The notes: generated from the sequence alone by a model not told the origin. DNA of 64,000 bases from Pseudotamlana agarivorans (GCF_018860245.1 NZ_JAHKPD010000012.1:62001-126000); one strand, 5' to 3'. Shown: positions 18,601 to 26,995, numbered from the stretch's first letter. Numbers and translations are program-made.

Positions 18601-19355
18601 TAATATTCGCTGTTTACTTTGCCTTTAAAAGCAGCATTTAGTTGCGTGTTTGTGGTATATAAGTGTTCAACAAACTGTGTGTTTTGTGATGTTTCGCTGG
18701 CATCTAAAACCGGTGTGATAAATAATAAAATATGCGATTTGTCTTTACTTACTAGAAAACCGTTTTCTAGAGTGAAGTCTTCACCAAAACTTAAATCTTG
18801 TAATTTCTTTAAAGCTATAAATGAAATACCCAAAGGATCTTTTAAGATGAAGTCTTTGGCTATAATTCCTGAAGGCGCAATTAACGTTTTATAATTGTTT
18901 AAAGTAATGGCGTCTATGCTATCTTTTCCAATTTTGTTTGTGATACTTTCGTAATCTGAATCTTCTAGAAATAAAGGCAGGTTTTCATAAACGAAATTTA
19001 TGGTGTGCTGCATTTCCGATTGCTCCACCTGACCTTGAATGTGCTTAATGTAGTCTCCTGAATTTTGAGAAATGCTATCTATAAATTGAGAGGCGTATTG
19101 GGTTAAAGCATCAACAGAAGCATCGGGGGATTTTGTAATATTCACGATAATTTTATCCGTAAAATTTACATTTTTTAAAACCTTTTGGGCTTCAGAATTT
19201 TCAGCGGTACTTGGGATAAGTTTTGTGATGTCCTCTTCAAATTCAATTTTAGAAGCGGTAAAAATTAAGCAGGTAAAAATTAGAATCAATAACCCAAAAC
19301 CTAATAGTTTTCTGCCGCGAAAGTAGGTGTATATGTTATAAAACAATTTATACAT
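15675..19355 (-). CDS. MMPL exporter fused to lysophospholipid acyltransferase and a SAM-methyltransferase-like tail
   Basis: 1226 residues in three parts. Residues 1-830: an RND/MMPL-type exporter with two sets of membrane segments and periplasmic loops. About 865-1060: a PlsC-type acyltransferase with NHTSFLD (HX4D) near 892 and FPEGTRSK near 962. About 1070-1226: a short domain placed like the class I methyltransferase of 'trifunctional' homologues, but I see no clear glycine-rich SAM motif, so it may be degenerate. In flexirubin loci this protein probably moves the polyene across the inner membrane and helps acylate it. It overlaps the GT2-DUF2062 gene by 8 bases. Confidence 0.88.
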   Translation of the reverse strand: MYKLFYNIYTYFRGRKLLGFGLLILIFTCLIFTASKIEFEEDITKLIPSTAENSEAQKVLKNVNFTDKIIVNITKSPDASVDALTQYASQFIDSISQNSGDYIKHIQGQVEQSEMQHTINFVYENLPLFLEDSDYESITNKIGKDSIDAITLNNYKTLIAPSGIIAKDFILKDPLGISFIALKKLQDLSFGEDFTLENGFLVSKDKSHILLFITPVLDASETSQNTQFVEHLYTTNTQLNAAFKGKVNSEYYGGTLIAVANANQIKKDIQLTVSMALTVLLLIFIVFYRKLTIPIILFIPTIFGGLLAIVILFLVREKISAISLGIGSVLLGVTLDYSLHILTHLRSHDHVKNLYKEISKPILMSSLTTAMAFLCLLFINSQALQDLGLFTAISVMGSSVFALLFIPHVYKKSTGKVKKNTLLDKMASYNIHQKKWAIIGLVLLCIGSLFTYNSLKFNNDISQLNYLPDHLKSAELRLDKLINSSSKSIYIAAYGDTEEKTLQVNDAILKQLKTLKSNQAILNYSSVSTLVHSEKQQNQKIAKWHAFWDSETIENTKNNMIESGKTLGFKPKTFSAFYNLLNRDFNSLKSQDYKALKSISVDDYISTSEDFTTITTLVKVEDEATILEAFKGQEHVLLIDRKQMNEAFLGHLKSDFNKLIGYSLIAVLILLLLYYKSLSLTLVTGLPICLTWLLTIGIMGLFHIEFNIFNIIISTFIFGLGIDYSIFITNGLLHEYRTGEKALNTHKTSILLSVITTILGVGVLIFAKHPALHSISLVSLIGILSAVLVAFTIQPLLFKLFIGSKNKRPVSLRVFLYSIASFTYFGLGGLLLSLFSVTILRIIPLPKKTKMNWFHVLISKFMKSVLYTQLFLGKKVINLNQEDFKKQAIIIANHTSFLDILAIGMLHPKIIFLVNDWVYHSPVFGKAVQLAGFYPVSNGIDNGLDHLKKKVDQGYTLMAFPEGTRSKTHKIKRFHKGAFYLAEQFNLDIIPVLIHGNSEIIPKGESMIRDGQITLKILDRITPNDTRFGKNYSQRAKGIGAYFRSEFSNLRKEKEGPTYFHKILLDDYRYKGQALYKNVREDLSTNKDTYQTILDAIGPKDTIAHVTNDSGQLDLLLALHGVDRKIISYIENQNNRTLVRNSYITNARHITCVENFKELATYPANVLILNSSQIHDEAILKPFLNSVNHVVLLKESRHLETSNICNQGFQPSHLNNSVIILSKTTD

Positions 19356-20544
19356 TTACTTCTGTTACATTTTTCTTTTGAAAGAATGAAAAAAGCAAAT
19401 AGCTTAAAGGTCCTACGATTAATGCGGAGAGTATGGCCAAACTAAAACTTCCAATAAGGTAGGTTTTAAGGTGTTTTAATACTTCAATATCTAAAGTGAT
19501 GTCGTTAAGTTTAAAAGTTTCATCTTGGCCTAAGATAAAGTTTCCTAAAACAAAGCTTAAAAACACGATAAAGGGTATAAAGGGCGGAATACTAATGTTA
19601 GAAAAAGTAAAAGCGATCGCTTTGTTTAATTTAAAAATAACGGCTAAAAATATAACCAGAGCAGAATGTAAACCCCATAAAGGTGTTAGCCCAATAAAAA
19701 CGCCTAAAGTTAAGGATAGGGCTTTTATTCTAGGGGAATCGTTATGACTTATAAAGTCTTCGATAAGGAAACGCTTAAGTCCTTTTTTTTTTAATTTTCT
19801 GAAAAGGTTTCTCGGTTTAATATAGAGAAAAGTGAGAATAACAAACCAAGTATTTAAAATACTAATACGTGTAAAATCTTTAAATGGGCGGAAGTGCGAC
19901 ACGCGTTCAGTTTCATCATATAAAATATTAATCGGAATGTTTTTTACATCGGTCCCTTTCCAAGCGGCTTTTACAATAATTTCAATTTCAAATTCAAATT
20001 TTGAGGTGTAAAATTTTAAATCTTTAAGTTGGTGAATCGGGTAGAGTCTGAATCCAGATTGGGTGTCTTGAAGTTCAATACCTGTTTCTAGTTTATACCA
20101 AAAATTAGAAAATTTATTACCAAAGCTACTTTTTTTAGGCACGCTTTTCTGACTCATATTTCGAGCGCCTATTAACAAGAGGTTTTTGTTTTCTGCTTTT
20201 TCTAAGGTGTCTATAAACACTGGAATATCTTCAGGGAAATGCTGCCCATCAGAATCTATAGTAATGGCATATTTATAACCCAAACGTAAAGCTTCTTTAA
20301 AACCAGCGCGTAAGGCCTGACCTTTACCTTTGTTTTTAGTAAAATGAATTTGTTGTAAGTCTGGATATTGTTTAAGAATGCTTGATGTATCATCGGTTGC
20401 ACCATCATTCACAATAATAATACTTTTAGTATGTTCTAAAACCCCATCAATAACCTTTTGCAATGTCTTTTGGTTATTATAAGTAGGTATAATAACGCAA
20501 CAAGGCAAAGTGGTTGATGTATTATGTGTTACGGTCTCCTTCAT
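19348..20544 (-). CDS. Family 2 glycosyltransferase fused to DUF2062 membrane domain
   Basis: 398 residues. The N-terminal GT-A domain (to ~235) has VIIPTYNN, VNDGATDD near 46-52 and a metal-binding DSD at 97-99 followed by GQH. Its closest look is dolichyl-phosphate-mannose-synthase-like. The C-terminal DUF2062 domain (~265-390) is membrane-embedded. This fusion is a regular member of aryl polyene/flexirubin loci; its acceptor is unknown. It is the first gene of the second transcription unit: a terminator (20652-20685) and a -7 box (20594-20601) lie upstream. Confidence 0.87.
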   Translation of the reverse strand: MKETVTHNTSTTLPCCVIIPTYNNQKTLQKVIDGVLEHTKSIIIVNDGATDDTSSILKQYPDLQQIHFTKNKGKGQALRAGFKEALRLGYKYAITIDSDGQHFPEDIPVFIDTLEKAENKNLLLIGARNMSQKSVPKKSSFGNKFSNFWYKLETGIELQDTQSGFRLYPIHQLKDLKFYTSKFEFEIEIIVKAAWKGTDVKNIPINILYDETERVSHFRPFKDFTRISILNTWFVILTFLYIKPRNLFRKLKKKGLKRFLIEDFISHNDSPRIKALSLTLGVFIGLTPLWGLHSALVIFLAVIFKLNKAIAFTFSNISIPPFIPFIVFLSFVLGNFILGQDETFKLNDITLDIEVLKHLKTYLIGSFSLAILSALIVGPLSYLLFSFFQKKNVTEVNV

Positions 20545-20593
20545 TGTTGGTTAGCATTTGATTTATCCAGCAAAATCAAATCATTATCTTGTA

Positions 20594-20601
20594 CAAATAT
20601 A
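20594..20601 (-). promoter_or_regulatory. -7 box of the second flexirubin transcription unit
   Basis: The minus strand reads TATATTTG, a perfect TAnnTTTG, with a leader of about 43 nt to the GT2-DUF2062 ATG. No clear TTG is present at -33. Its position downstream of a strong terminator supports an internal promoter. Confidence 0.5.
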
Positions 20602-20651
20602 CTATTACATTTTAAAGCATTCGAGCTCTGTGTAAATTTAGTAATATCATA

Positions 20652-20685
20652 AAAAAGCATCTATCGCGACAATAGATGCTTTTTT
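20652..20685 (-). terminator. Terminator between the ACP gene and the GT2-DUF2062 gene
   Basis: Arms AAAAAGCATCTAT and ATAGATGCTTTTT around a 6-7 base loop, with T runs on both strands. It would end the TAL-FabG-KS-ACP transcript about 65 bases after the ACP stop and split the locus in two. Confidence 0.85.
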
Positions 20686-20750
20686 GTATTTAACTTTAGG
20701 GTTGATGTGAATTTTTAACTAATGATTAGGCTAAAATTTCAGCAAAAAAC

Positions 20751-20993
20751 CTAGCCTAATTTATTTTCAATAAGGTCGTAAAAATTTTGAAGTGTGTCTA
20801 CATTTATAAAATCGTCGCTCACTAATTTTACACCAAAATTTGCTTCAATAGCCACCACTAAATCCACAAAATCTAAACTATCAAGCTCTAGGGTATCTTT
20901 TAGATTTGCTTCGGGTAATATCGCCTCCGATTCAACTTCAAACTCATCAACAAGAAAGTTGTTTATTTTTTCAATAATAACTCCTTTTTCCAT
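20751..20993 (-). CDS. Acyl carrier protein of the flexirubin/aryl polyene pathway
   Basis: 80 residues and acidic. The phosphopantetheine attachment Ser39 lies in LELDSLDFV (DSL motif). It differs from the housekeeping ACP at 53492-53725 and sits 7 bases after a dedicated ketosynthase gene, so it is the carrier for polyene chain growth. It is the last gene before the terminator. Confidence 0.93.
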   Translation of the reverse strand: MEKGVIIEKINNFLVDEFEVESEAILPEANLKDTLELDSLDFVDLVVAIEANFGVKLVSDDFINVDTLQNFYDLIENKLG

Positions 20994-21000
20994 CTCTGTA

Positions 21001-22218
21001 TTACAATTTTTTTATTATTAATGCTGAATTAGTTCCTCCAAAACCAAAGGAATTCGACAAAAATACATCAATTTTTTTATCTATCGTTTTGCTTACTAAA
21101 TTTAATTTACTGGCATCCTCATCGGGATTTTCTAAATTAATATTAGGTGCAACAAACGAGTTTTGCATCATGAGCATCGAGTAAATCACTTCACTAGCTC
21201 CAGCCATCCAACATTCATGTCCAGTCATAGACTTGGTTGAACTTACATGTGGTCCATTTTCGCCAAATACATCAAAAATAGCTTTCGCTTCATTACTGTC
21301 GCCTACAGGTGTAGAAGTAGCATGAGCATTCACGTAATCAATTTTTTCGGTTGGAATATTTGCTTGATCGAGGGCTTTTTTCATAGCACGTGCAGGGCCT
21401 TCTACATTAGGTGTAGAAATATGCTCACCATTAGAAGAAAAACCATAACCTACAATTTCAGCTAAAATAGGAGCACCACGTTTAACCGCAGACTCATAAC
21501 TTTCAACAATAAGTGTGGCCCCTCCGCCACTCGGTACCAAACCATCGCGGTTCTTATCGAATGGTCGTGACGCTTTTCCTGGTGCGTTGGTATTTACAGA
21601 AAACACCCCTAAACCATCAAAACTACCCATGGCTAATTCGTTAATTTCTTGAGCGCCACCGCAAATAATACAGTCCTGTAGCTCGCTTTTTATAAGCTGG
21701 TATGCCATGCCAATAGCATGAGAACCACTAGCACAAGCGGCACTAACTGTAAAATTGATGCCTGTTAATTTGAATATAGTTGAAAGGTTCATGGTAATCG
21801 AAGAGTTCATGCCTCTAAAAATAGCCCCAGAACCTACTAAATTGGTGTCTTTTTTCTCTCGTATTAAATCGGCTGATTCAATAATCGATTTCGCTGTGCT
21901 ATCGTTTCCGTAAAGGATGCCCACTTCGTGTGTGTCTAGATAGTCTTGCGTTATTTTTGCGTTATCTAAGGCTTCCTTGGTGGCTACATAAGCATAAACA
22001 CCTTCTTCTCCTAAGCTAATACGCTGCCTTCTTCCAAGTTGCTTTTTTAGGTCTGGCATATCTACCATACCCGTTAAACAGGAGCGATAACCGTAAGGTT
22101 TTCTTTTGTCATCATAGATTATTCCTGAAGTGCCATTATATAAAGATGTCTTTACCTCGTCTAGATTTTTCCCGATGCAGGAATAAATTCCCATGCCTGT
22201 TATAACAACTCTTCTCAT
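21001..22218 (-). CDS. Beta-ketoacyl-ACP synthase of the aryl polyene pathway
   Basis: 405 residues, KAS I/II family. The catalytic triad is complete: Cys162 in SAACASGS, His299 in NAHATSTP and His334 in SMTGHE, with Lys329 before it. FGFGGTNSAL lies at the C-terminus. It elongates the aryl-primed chain from malonyl-ACP. Aryl polyene systems usually pair such an enzyme with a chain-length-factor subunit, which I do not find in this window. It starts 11 bases after FabG ends and is probably co-transcribed from the TAL promoter. Confidence 0.92.
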   Translation of the reverse strand: MRRVVITGMGIYSCIGKNLDEVKTSLYNGTSGIIYDDKRKPYGYRSCLTGMVDMPDLKKQLGRRQRISLGEEGVYAYVATKEALDNAKITQDYLDTHEVGILYGNDSTAKSIIESADLIREKKDTNLVGSGAIFRGMNSSITMNLSTIFKLTGINFTVSAACASGSHAIGMAYQLIKSELQDCIICGGAQEINELAMGSFDGLGVFSVNTNAPGKASRPFDKNRDGLVPSGGGATLIVESYESAVKRGAPILAEIVGYGFSSNGEHISTPNVEGPARAMKKALDQANIPTEKIDYVNAHATSTPVGDSNEAKAIFDVFGENGPHVSSTKSMTGHECWMAGASEVIYSMLMMQNSFVAPNINLENPDEDASKLNLVSKTIDKKIDVFLSNSFGFGGTNSALIIKKL

Positions 22219-22229
22219 TCTTTACTTGT

Positions 22230-22982
22230 TTAGGAGTAAATACCGCCGTTTATATTAATAACTTCTCCTGTAATGTAAGAAGCTTTTTTAGAAGCTAAAA
22301 ATGATACTAAATGTGCAACTTCTTCAGCATCTCCAAAACGGTTGGCTGGCACTAATTTTTTCAATTCTTTTTCATTTAATTCTCCCGTCATATCCGTTTT
22401 AATAAACCCTGGTGCCACAGCGTTTACGGTAATATTTCTTTTCGCAATTTCTTGAGCTAATGCTTTGGTTGCTGAAATTACAGCGCCTTTTGCGGCAGAA
22501 TAATTGGTTTGCCCCGGTGTACCTTTTAGTCCGGAAACCGAGACTAAATTAATGATACGGCCATATTTGTTAACTAATAATTTCTGTATAAGGTGATTGG
22601 TAACATTAAAGAAACCGTTAAGGCTGGTGTTTATCACATCATTCCAATCTTCTGGCTTCATCCACATGAATAAACCATCTTTTGTAATACCGGCATTGTT
22701 TACGATCACTTCTATAATCGCTTCTTTATTATTGTCCTGCCATGTGTCTAAAGCTTGAGCAACTTCCGAAAGATTAGAAACATTAAATCCTAATATTTCA
22801 CCTGTTCCTCCAGCTTCTTCAACAGATTTTAAAGTTTCTAAGGCGGCTGCTTTATTACTGTTGTAATTTATAATAATGTGGTAATCGGAATCTTTTGCCA
22901 ATTGAATACATATGGCCTTACCAATACCTCTTGAACCTCCTGTTACTAATGCGTATTTTGTCATGTCGTGCTTCGCTTTCAT
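22230..22982 (-). CDS. 3-oxoacyl-ACP reductase (FabG-type SDR) of the aryl polyene pathway
   Basis: 250 residues of a classical short-chain dehydrogenase. Cofactor motif TGGSRGIG at 14-21, NNAG at 95-98 and catalytic Ser148/150, Tyr161 and Lys165 (NYSAAKG). The C-terminus GEVININGGIYS is FabG-like. It reduces the beta-keto group during chain growth, probably with NADPH. Its ATG shares one base with the TAL stop (TAATG), implying translational coupling. Met7 is an alternative start. Confidence 0.92.
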   Translation of the reverse strand: MKAKHDMTKYALVTGGSRGIGKAICIQLAKDSDYHIIINYNSNKAAALETLKSVEEAGGTGEILGFNVSNLSEVAQALDTWQDNNKEAIIEVIVNNAGITKDGLFMWMKPEDWNDVINTSLNGFFNVTNHLIQKLLVNKYGRIINLVSVSGLKGTPGQTNYSAAKGAVISATKALAQEIAKRNITVNAVAPGFIKTDMTGELNEKELKKLVPANRFGDAEEVAHLVSFLASKKASYITGEVININGGIYS

Positions 22983-24517
22983 TATACGATATTATTTTCA
23001 TGGTTCATGATAAACGCTTTAACTTCATTTACATAAGGATACATGATAATATCTTCTTTAAATGCAGGGACTATTTTTCTAATAGCTTCGTATGCTTTTT
23101 TAGTTTTTGAAGAAATTTTGTCTTGAACGTCTAAATATTCAATGGCTTGAACAATTGTGATTAATTCGATCGCCATAACTTCATAAGCATTTTCAACAAC
23201 TTTTTTAGTTATTAACGCTGCATTGGTTCCCATACTTACAACATCTTGATTGTCGTTATTGTTAGGGATGCTATGTACGTACATGGGGTTAGAAAGCGTT
23301 TGGTTTTCGGCAGTTGTTGAGGTTGCTGTAAATTGTACACCTTGCATACCAAAGTTTAAACCTAAAGTACCTAAGTTAACAAATGCTGGTAGGGTATTGT
23401 TAAGATTTGGGTTTAATAAATAGTTAAGTTGACGTTCAGCAAGCATGCTCATTTTAGTAACGACCAATTTAAGCTTGTCCATTTCTAAGGATACATAATC
23501 GCCGTGAAAGTTTCCACCGTGGTACACGTGTTGTTTTTCAACGCTAACAATCGGATTGTCGTTTGCTGAATTGACTTCTTCCATTAAAATGCGTTCCACA
23601 TCATTTAGGGTGTCTAAAACTGGTCCTAAAATTTGAGGCACACAACGAATGGAGTAGTATTCTTGAACTTTTTCTTCAAAAATCTTAACATCAGGGTTTT
23701 TATTATATAAGAACTCTTCACGTTTTCTAGTGAGTTGACTATCGCTCAAATGATTTCTCATCAATTTTGCGATTTCACGTTGTCCTTTATGTTTTTTAGA
23801 TTGGTTTAATTCTAATGATAAATGATCATCATAAGCCTGCATGATTTCGTTAATTGCAGACGAACATAAAATCCCCCAATTTAATAAACGTCTCGTATTT
23901 ATCGTATTTACAATACCAATTCCTGTCATGACAGAAGTACCATTCATTAAGGCTAAACCTTCACGTAAAACGACAGAAATAGGTTTTAAGTTTTCAATCT
24001 CGAAAACGTCTTTTGTGGGTTTTAATTCGCCTTTGTAAATCACTTCGCCTTCACCTATTAAAACAAGGGCTAAATGTGCTAATTGAACTAAATCGCCACT
24101 TGCACCAACGCCACCATGCTCGTAAATTAATGGAATAATATTTCTGTTAATCAATTGATTCATTAATTCGATAACCGATTTATGAACCCCAGAATGCCCT
24201 AACGATAGTGTGTTTAAACGGGCAAGCATTGCCGCTTTTACGTATTGTGGCGCTATAATATTTCCTGTTCCAGAAGCGTGACTTCTAATTAAATTGTATT
24301 GCAGTTTTATACGATCGGCATCGTTAATTTTATATTGAGCCATCGGTCCAAACCCAGTGTTTACACCGTATATGGTTTTGTTTTCCGAAAAGTCTTTTAA
24401 AAAGTTAAAACTGTTTTCTATAGTTTGATAAACACTCGGGTCAATTTCTAAAGGGTTGTTTTCAAAAATAATTTTATAAAATTCTTCAATCCTGAGCGTG
24501 CCATCTAGTTTTAACAT
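22982..24517 (-). CDS. Tyrosine ammonia-lyase (HAL/PAL/TAL family)
   Basis: 511 residues. The MIO cofactor forms from Ala139-Ser140-Gly141 in GGVGASGDL. Tyr50 of YGVNTGFGPMAQY is the catalytic base/acid. The substrate-selectivity segment is IRSHASGTG (Ser79-His80), and VHSIPNNNDNQD and TSTTAE lie in the C-terminal half. It matches, by memory, the flavobacterial tyrosine ammonia-lyase of flexirubin loci over its length, more than histidase HutH. It makes 4-coumarate, the aryl starter. It is the first gene of the minus-strand unit, with a -7 box about 65 bases upstream. Confidence 0.92.
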   Translation of the reverse strand: MLKLDGTLRIEEFYKIIFENNPLEIDPSVYQTIENSFNFLKDFSENKTIYGVNTGFGPMAQYKINDADRIKLQYNLIRSHASGTGNIIAPQYVKAAMLARLNTLSLGHSGVHKSVIELMNQLINRNIIPLIYEHGGVGASGDLVQLAHLALVLIGEGEVIYKGELKPTKDVFEIENLKPISVVLREGLALMNGTSVMTGIGIVNTINTRRLLNWGILCSSAINEIMQAYDDHLSLELNQSKKHKGQREIAKLMRNHLSDSQLTRKREEFLYNKNPDVKIFEEKVQEYYSIRCVPQILGPVLDTLNDVERILMEEVNSANDNPIVSVEKQHVYHGGNFHGDYVSLEMDKLKLVVTKMSMLAERQLNYLLNPNLNNTLPAFVNLGTLGLNFGMQGVQFTATSTTAENQTLSNPMYVHSIPNNNDNQDVVSMGTNAALITKKVVENAYEVMAIELITIVQAIEYLDVQDKISSKTKKAYEAIRKIVPAFKEDIIMYPYVNEVKAFIMNHENNIV

Positions 24518-24582
24518 CGATATTGTTTTTATGCGTGAAATATTGTTTTAATAACGGCCTGTAAAGTAGTTATTTTGGTGTG

Positions 24583-24590
24583 CAAATTTA
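24583..24590 (-). promoter_or_regulatory. -7 box upstream of the tyrosine ammonia-lyase operon
   Basis: The minus strand reads TAAATTTG (TAnnTTTG), leaving a leader of about 60 nt. A TTG at the -33 position is not evident, so initiation may need an activator. Confidence 0.5.
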
Positions 24591-24696
24591 GAATAATAAA
24601 TGATTTTATACTAGGAAGATTTTGAGACTCTTAAAAGTAGAGGTCTGGGAAGGGGTTTTTACTAAGAAATAAAGGGTTGTAGCAGGTGTTTTTTGA

Positions 24697-24773
24697 TAGA
24701 TTTGGAAAAATTTCAGCGGTATTACAATAAAGCACCGACTAAAACCCATGAAGGCTTTAACCAGTGCTTTTTA
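24697..24773 (+). ncRNA. Candidate promoter-hairpin unit, possible short RNA
   Basis: TTG (24677-24679), a 17-nt spacer and TAGATTTG (24697-24704) are followed within ~30 nt by a long hairpin: AAGCAC (from about 24731) pairs with GTGCTT (to about 24770), with an inner TAAAACC/GGCTTTA stem and TTTTT. A transcript of about 60 nt is possible. The hairpin could equally be a stand-alone bidirectional terminator. The 545-base gap 24518-25062 otherwise holds only the TAL promoter and the site-A promoter. Confidence 0.3.
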
Positions 24774-24920
24774 TGACTATTTCGAATGTCTAGATGACTT
24801 TGTTGATTTTTTAAGAAATAAGGAGATTACAATTATAGTTATACTTTTTCTCATGATTTAATTTGGTTTAAACTTTTGTAATATAAGTCCGAACTCCCCT
24901 AAACGCTATGCCTTAAATAC

Positions 24921-24967
24921 ATGACACGGTATGTCGTATTATTAAACTTTTTATTGGGGTAGATTTG
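24921..24967 (+). promoter_or_regulatory. Site A: palindromic activator site plus -7 box
   Basis: ATGACACGGTATGTCGTA (24921-24938), then 23 nt from the final core G to TAGATTTG (24960-24967). Same core GACAYnnnRTGTCG and identical spacing as at 31823, 33810 and 34436. No TTG at -33. It drives the 46-residue membrane peptide with an ~89-nt leader. Confidence 0.75.
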
Positions 24968-25062
24968 AGGTATAATATTAACACAAGCTAATTACAGTTT
25001 AGTCAGATGTTTATCAAGATGTTATCGATTGAAACTGTGCTTAATTTGAAAACCTCAATATC

Positions 25063-25203
25063 ATGGACACTTTACAAGACACGTTACAATTAGATAATGA
25101 AACCGAAATTTTAGGATACAATTTGTTCAAGTTTGTTTACTTAACTTTATTTATAGTGAGTTTAGGATCGCTTGTAACAAATTTGTTACTTCATGGGTTT
25201 TAA
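25063..25203 (+). CDS. 46-residue single-pass membrane peptide
   Basis: The peptide starts MDTLQDTLQLDNETEILGYN. An acidic N-terminus precedes one hydrophobic span (about residues 22-44, LFKFVYLTLFIVSLGSLVTN) and the peptide ends HGF. I do not recognise it. Support for a real gene: the dedicated site-A promoter upstream, a coherent acidic-head plus membrane-span composition, and a terminator 31 bases after the stop. It may be a small membrane-protein regulator or stress peptide; no function is assigned. Confidence 0.6.
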   Translation: MDTLQDTLQLDNETEILGYNLFKFVYLTLFIVSLGSLVTNLLLHGF

Positions 25204-25233
25204 ATAAGAAGAAGAGAAATTAATTAGTAATTA

Positions 25234-25275
25234 AAAAAAGCTCCTATAAGTTTTAACTTTTAGGAGCTTTTTTAA
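25234..25275. terminator. Bidirectional terminator between the 46-aa gene and the ars operon
   Basis: AAAAAAGCTCCTA and TAGGAGCTTTTTT enclose an A/T-rich inner stem, with A run and T run at the two ends. It can end both the plus-strand small gene and the minus-strand acr3 transcript. Confidence 0.8.
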
Positions 25276-25317
25276 GATCAGGGAATATATTCTTTCCAAA
25301 TGCGAACGTGAAATTAG

Positions 25318-26376
25318 TTATTGTGCTTTTTTAAGTGTATTTCCATAATACTTTTTACGTAACCAAAACGATACACGTACTAAGAGTATTAAGGCGGGAA
25401 CTTCAACTAAAGGTCCTATAACTCCCGTAAATGCTTGTCCGGAATTTAATCCGAAAACGGCTATGGCAACTGCAATGGCCAATTCGAAGTTGTTGCCAGC
25501 GGCTGTAAAAGCTACTGCGGCTGTTTTATCGTACTCTGCACCCATGGCTCTTGTAAAAAAGAAACCAATGATGAACATTAGGGCGAAGTAGATGAGTAAA
25601 GGCACGGCAATGATTAACACATCCATTGGAATTTCAACAATCAATTCTCCTTTTAGTGAAAACATCACGACGATAGTAAATAAAAGTGCGATTAGGGTTA
25701 GTGGTGAAATGGTTGGAATAAATTTGGTATTGTACCAAACTTCGCCTTTTAATTTCACTAAAATAACCCTACTTAAAATTCCTAGTAAGAAAGGAATACC
25801 TAAGTAAATGGCGACACTTTCAGCAATTGTTGCAATGGAGATATCTACAATGGCACCTTCAAACCCAAAGTAAGGCGGTAAAACTGTGATGAAAATCCAA
25901 GTATAGAAACTATAAGCGAACACTTGGAATATGCTGTTTAAGGCTACCAATCCAGCGCCGTATTCGGCATTGCCTTCGGCAAGGTCATTCCATACTAAAA
26001 CCATGGCAATACATCGGGCTAATCCAATTAGAATAAGCCCTACCATATATTCAGGGTAATCACGTAAAAACGTAATAGCTAAAAAGAACATTAAAACAGG
26101 ACCAACAATCCAGTTCAAAATAAGGGAAATGGATAAAATTTTTGTGTTTTTAAAAACCTTTGGGAGTAGGGCATAATTCACTTTTGCTAGTGGCGGATAC
26201 ATCATTAAAATAAGTCCGATGGCAATAGGAATATTTGTGGTGCCCACGCTAAACGAATCGATTACATCTGGAAACGATGGCACGAAATAGCCAATGCCAA
26301 CGCCTATAGCCATGGCTATAAATATCCATAGTGTCAGGTAACTGTCTAGAAAACTCAGTTTCTTATTTGAAGCCAT
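25318..26376 (-). CDS. acr3: ACR3-family arsenite efflux transporter
   Basis: 352 residues, about ten membrane segments, usual ACR3 length. The conserved cysteine needed for arsenite binding is Cys122 in [13 protein letters not shown], and the conserved acidic residue lies in [13 protein letters not shown]. It extrudes As(III) from the cytoplasm using the proton gradient. It is the last gene of the minus-strand ars unit, one base after the arsC-like stop. Confidence 0.95.
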   Translation of the reverse strand: MASNKKLSFLDSYLTLWIFIAMAIGVGIGYFVPSFPDVIDSFSVGTTNIPIAIGLILMMYPPLAKVNYALLPKVFKNTKILSISLILNWIVGPVLMFFLAITFLRDYPEYMVGLILIGLARCIAMVLVWNDLAEGNAEYGAGLVALNSIFQVFAYSFYTWIFITVLPPYFGFEGAIVDISIATIAESVAIYLGIPFLLGILSRVILVKLKGEVWYNTKFIPTISPLTLIALLFTIVVMFSLKGELIVEIPMDVLIIAVPLLIYFALMFIIGFFFTRAMGAEYDKTAAVAFTAAGNNFELAIAVAIAVFGLNSGQAFTGVIGPLVEVPALILLVRVSFWLRKKYYGNTLKKAQ

Positions 26377-26377
26377 T

Positions 26378-26995
26378 TTAAGCGTTTATTTGATTGAATA
26401 CATAAAATAATTCAGTTGCTATTTGCAAGCTTCGTTCGTTGTATTTTTCAGCCTGTTGCGGCGTATTGTCAAAAGCTTTTGGATCTTCAAAAGTAATTGG
26501 GATACGTTTTTCTGCACCAGCGATAAAAGGACAGCCACCATCGGCTTGGGAGCAGGTCATGATGGCTGCAAATTCAGATGATGGGTTGAATTTAGCATCC
26601 AACTTCTTAGAAAAACCAATAATCGGGTGTGCGTTCTCTGTATATTTAATACTGTACACCGGATTTTTTCCTTCGGAAAGGGTTTCTATTTCAAATCCTG
26701 TATGCGCTAAAGTTTCGGCAGCCATAGGGAAAAGTGCTGTAGCTTCGGTGCCTCCAGAATAACAAAACACATTTTTGATGTTAAAATGATAGGCTAAGGT
26801 TTGTGCCCAGACTTGTGATAAATGACTGCGACGTGAGTTATGTGTACAGATAAAGTTGATACGAATGTCTTGATTCGCATCAACTTTAGTTTGTATAAAA
26901 TCGATTAAAGGCTGTAAAGTTTCTTTACGTTCCTTCGAAATGGTTTCAACGTTTAGTGTTGAAATCGTGGTTTCAATATTCTTAAAAAGGCTCAT
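26378..26995 (-). CDS. arsC: Low-molecular-weight phosphatase-like arsenate reductase
   Basis: 205 residues. The active-site P-loop is [10 protein letters not shown] with Cys50 and Arg56 (CX5R), after an N-terminal helical extension of ~40 residues. Downstream are [13 protein letters not shown] and a second cysteine pair region ([12 protein letters not shown]) that can serve as redox cysteines. It is expected to reduce arsenate to arsenite for export by the adjacent ACR3. Members are also annotated protein-tyrosine phosphatase; operon context favours arsenate reductase. Confidence 0.88.
   Translation of the reverse strand: MSLFKNIETTISTLNVETISKERKETLQPLIDFIQTKVDANQDIRINFICTHNSRRSHLSQVWAQTLAYHFNIKNVFCYSGGTEATALFPMAAETLAHTGFEIETLSEGKNPVYSIKYTENAHPIIGFSKKLDAKFNPSSEFAAIMTCSQADGGCPFIAGAEKRIPITFEDPKAFDNTPQQAEKYNERSLQIATELFYVFNQINA

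Noticed and set aside
24748-24861. Plus-strand 37-codon frame starting MKALTSAFYDYFECL and ending in a hydrophobic stretch
   Set aside because: It begins inside the hairpin at 24731-24770 and has no own promoter or terminator; kept as hairpin only.
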